From Streptomyces diastatochromogenes (GTDB lineage Bacteria > Actinomycetota > Actinomycetes > Streptomycetales > Streptomycetaceae): DNA of 32,605 nucleotides. The stretch lies in the NCBI GenBank assembly GCA_001550305.1, contig LRTP01000588.1:1-32605 (forward strand). Direction: 5' to 3'. Positions 30,855 through 32,605 of this stretch are shown here, in pieces (positions within the stretch are counted from its first letter, which is position 1; each line of letters opens with the position of its first letter). Under the pieces are notes generated by a model. It saw only the letters and a program-made list of their open reading frames with translations, was not told the DNA's origin and searched no databases. The position numbers and the translations under genes are program-made.

Positions 30855-31001
30855 CCGGGCCCCGCCCACGGCCGCGGACCCGGTGTCCTCGCTCGTCAGG
30901 GCGGCGTAGAGGTCGGGGTCGCGGATGTCGAGGCACAGCACCTGGTACGGCGCCACCAGCCCGAGCCGGATTGCTTCCGAGAGCCTGAGTTTGTAGGCCA
31001 C
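30855..31001 (-). pseudogene. Helicase fragment adjoining the IS5-type unit
   Basis: The 49 codons MAYKLRLSEAIRLGLVAPYQ, VLCLDIRDPDLYAALTSEDT and GSAAVGGARL match the linker between the two RecA lobes of Streptomyces DEAD/DEAH helicases with HA repeats. The upstream frame is lost near 31010 and the downstream frame is cut by the CTAG junction at 30851. Together with the HA fragment at 26009-26537, in the same orientation beyond the IS5 unit, it appears to be debris of such a helicase gene. Confidence 0.7.
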
Positions 31002-31131
31002 GGGACCGACGGCCCTCGGTCAACAGCCGCAGTGCGCGCACCAGCCGCCGATCTTCCAACGTCTTTCCTCGTAGGCGCCGGCGGAGCCGCGGAGTCAGTG
31101 CAGGTCATCGTTGGTGTAGGGGTGGCCCGAG
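31002..31131. other. Junction sequence without a gene
   Basis: Short interval between the leftward helicase fragment and the rightward regulator. A leftward peptide stretch VRALRLLTEG is present but unsupported. Confidence 0.3.
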
Positions 31132-31689
31132 ATGGCGGTGGCGATGGGGGCCCAGAGGTCTTCCCATGGCTGGCCCTGGCCCTGGCCCTGGCTCTGGGCG
31201 AAGGCGAGTGGGCGAAGCAGATCGATGGCGCGCTGTGCCTGGTCGCGGAGGCGCTTGCACTACCTCACGCGCACCGACCACGCCCGTCGAGCGGCGCGTG
31301 AAGCCGGCCTGACCGTCACCGACCGCACCCTCAAAGCCTGGCTCGACGGGAAACGCACCCCGTCCAAGCGGAACGTGGAACGCGTGGAGATCGCCTACCG
31401 TACGGTCCGCCGGCAGAACGTGGCCCGTTACCTTCTGGGCCGTCTGAACCGTGAGGGCCGCGGTACGCGCGTCGAACTGCACCCACTGAATCAGTCCCAG
31501 GTGGACCGTCCGCGCCAACGGATTTTGGAGTACCGGAGCTTGAATGTCCGTCACTGGGACGCCGTCGTGCGGGCCTGGGCAGCCGGCGACGACCGGGCAC
31601 TGGCGGAGGCATGGGTCGATCAGATCGTGGATCTCGGCTCGCAGTGGGGACAGTACGAGTACGTGACGAACGTCGGCTTCGCCGCCTGA
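31132..31689 (+). pseudogene. Plasmid/ICE-type regulator with eroded N-terminus
   Basis: The 3' 140 codons read LHYLTRTDHARRAAREAGLT, VTDRTLKAWLDGKRTPSKRN, VERVEIAYRTVRRQNVARYL, RLNREGRGTRVELHPLNQSQ and AWAAGDDRALAEAWVDQIVD, ending QYEYVTNVGFAA. This matches a family of HTH regulatory proteins on Streptomyces mobile elements. The first 45 codons (with a WPWPWPW tract from a TGGCCC hexamer repeat at 31171-31194) bear no resemblance to that family, which normally has a longer N-terminal domain. The gene is therefore probably 5'-truncated; a translated product from ATG 31132 cannot be excluded. Confidence 0.55.
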
Positions 31690-31774
31690 CCAGCGGCAAC
31701 ACCCCGAAACACACCGGCGCCCCGACTCCGTCACCGTCACCCGACACCGAAGCCGGGAGGCACCCACCGTCCCG

Positions 31775-31990
31775 GTGACCCAGTGGGGTGAGATCTTCGC
31801 CGGCGGCCGTGGCTTGGGCTCTGTCGACGACGAGGAACTGCGCCTGCTGGCCGAGCACACCTCATCCAGTCCTGGGCAGCAAGCAGGGGATGTGGGGTGC
31901 GGTTTGGGCGCCTGCGCAGCCTCCCTCGCCGATCTGGGGTACCGGACTTCGGCCGTGGACTGGACGCAGTCCTCGGTCGCCGCGGTGGTG
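31775..31990 (+). pseudogene. SAM-dependent methyltransferase, N-terminal fragment
   Basis: GTG 31775 opens VTQWGEIFAGGRGLGSVDDE, ELRLLAEHT, then the SAM-binding motif I, AGDVGCGLGACAASLADLGY, followed by SAVDWTQSSVA (motif II acidic residue). This is the first 70 residues of a class I methyltransferase. Coding resemblance stops near 31990, exactly where the convergent lipocalin gene ends, so about two thirds of the enzyme is missing. GGGAGG lies 14 bases upstream. Confidence 0.6.
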
Positions 31991-32476
31991 TCAGCGCGGT
32001 CTGCGCCAGGTGAGTTCGGCCGTGCGGTGGGTGCCCCAGAGGCGGGTGGGGGTGGGCAGGCTCAGCTTCAGGAGCTCGTCTTCGAAGGTGACCGTTCTGA
32101 CCTGGGGCCGTCCGACCCAGTTGGGGAAGATGCTGGTCGTGACGTGATGTTCCACGGTCGTCGGATCGGCCACGTGGAAGGGGCCTCCGTAGGCGACGTA
32201 GGTCAGCGCTGCCTGGGCGAGTTCTTCCGTGGCGGCTTCCTCGAGACGGTCGGATCCCATGTGCGGGCGGTCGCCGCGGCACAGCTGGGCGGACATGTGA
32301 CCGTCGGGGGTGTAGACGATCAGCCCCTGGGGCCGGGGGCCGAGTGGGTGGATGACCTGGCCGTCCGTGCTTGTGGCGGTGTACGACACCAGGTTCCATG
32401 CGCCCAGCAGCTTGTTGCGTACCTCTTCGCAGGCCTTGCGTTCGCTGCTTGCCGTGGCGTGGTCGTCGGTGGTCAT
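31991..32476 (-). CDS. Lipocalin-like domain protein
   Basis: A 161-residue protein. KLLGAWNLVSYTATSTDGQV is the starting strand of the Lipocalin_5 family (PF13924), followed by PQGLIVYTPDGHMSAQLCRG, TYVAYGGPFHVADPTTVEHH, ITSIFPNW-like TTSIFPNWVGRPQVRTVTFE and LTLSTP-like LKLSLPTPTRLWG, ending AELTWRRPR. The length is normal and no signal peptide is seen. AAGGGA lies about 8 bases before the ATG at 32476. Members of this family are small beta-barrels often beside oxidoreductases or in secondary-metabolite clusters; the ligand is unknown. It overlaps the remnant of a methyltransferase at its 3' side. Confidence 0.88.
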   Translation of the reverse strand: MTTDDHATASSERKACEEVRNKLLGAWNLVSYTATSTDGQVIHPLGPRPQGLIVYTPDGHMSAQLCRGDRPHMGSDRLEEAATEELAQAALTYVAYGGPFHVADPTTVEHHVTTSIFPNWVGRPQVRTVTFEDELLKLSLPTPTRLWGTHRTAELTWRRPR

Positions 32477-32605
32477 GGATGAGTTCCCTTCCTCGGTGGG
32501 TTCGTTGTCCGGCCCCGTCGCGTGGGGTTCCCCGCGGCGGCGGGGCGGGCGGGCGGCGGCCGGCCTCGTGGAGCGCCTGCTGGTGTTCGGGGACGGCCGG
32601 CGCAG
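32477..32605. other. Upstream region of the lipocalin gene, window edge
   Basis: GC-rich stretch with GGCGGGCGG runs and no supported feature. It presumably contains the promoter of the leftward lipocalin-like gene. Confidence 0.4.

Noticed and set aside
30756..31001. Longer N-terminus for the DUF6891 protein
   Set aside because: The frame crosses the IS5 inverted repeat and CTAG duplication and its first 50 codons are a helicase fragment, so the apparent fusion is accidental.
31171..31194. TGGCCC hexamer repeat as a CRISPR or regulatory array
   Set aside because: Only three perfect units without spacers; a simple tandem repeat.
1..32605. tRNA gene or att site anchoring the plasmid-like region
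   Set aside because: No cloverleaf with a GGTTCRA-type loop or CCA-proximal repeat was found by eye on either strand; a covariance-model scan would be needed to exclude one.

Overview
The window is a very GC-rich actinomycete sequence. Third codon positions are strongly GC-biased, GTG starts are common, SD sequences are short and purine-rich, and the protein families (DUF5994, DUF5996, DUF6891, replication-relaxation, NB-ARC/TPR) are typical of Streptomyces. The density of broken transposons and passenger genes points to an accessory region such as a chromosome arm, a genomic island or a linear plasmid. No rRNA, tRNA or CRISPR array was recognised.

Layout. Positions 1-2365 are a graveyard of insertion sequences: an integrase-type fragment, a decayed IS4 transposase, the left end of an IS701 element, then an apparently complete integrase-core transposase. 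Positions 2639-5371 encode a large NB-ARC/TPR STAND ATPase with two N-terminal membrane helices. Positions 5622-6380 form a small cassette with inverted-repeat ends carrying a TmrB-like P-loop protein. Positions 6353-9350 hold decayed plasmid or ICE-type genes: an HTH protein with a nuclease-like tail, a small membrane protein and a replication-relaxation protein with several frameshifts. Positions 9999-11348 carry small actinomycete-specific genes, including DUF5994.

Positions 11922-21851 are the best-preserved part, a divergent catabolic island. Leftward: a ketoglutarate-semialdehyde-type aldehyde dehydrogenase, a DapA-family lyase, an atypical SDR and an adenosine-deaminase-family protein. 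Rightward: an XRE-cupin regulator, an MFS transporter, an FAD oxidoreductase, a class III CoA-transferase and an enoyl-CoA hydratase, the last four with overlapping start/stop codons. The divergent promoter region has been duplicated in tandem with a 183-bp period. The regulator promoter fits a leaderless transcript. The gene set suggests import, oxidation, CoA activation and hydration of an organic acid, plus a semialdehyde-producing branch; the substrate cannot be named from sequence.

Positions 22166-32605 are again mosaic. They include an HARBI-like IS5 transposase, DUF5996, IS21-like remnants, a membrane protein, and fragments of a helicase-associated-domain protein and a thioesterase. 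A 4.0-kb IS5-type unit (26810-30850) has perfect 14-bp ends and a CTAG target duplication. Nested inside it is a 2.1-kb IS630-type element with its own inverted repeats that carries a membrane-protein passenger; a DUF6891 gene lies between the IS5 transposase and its right end. The right edge holds a 5'-eroded plasmid-type regulator, a methyltransferase fragment and a lipocalin-like gene.
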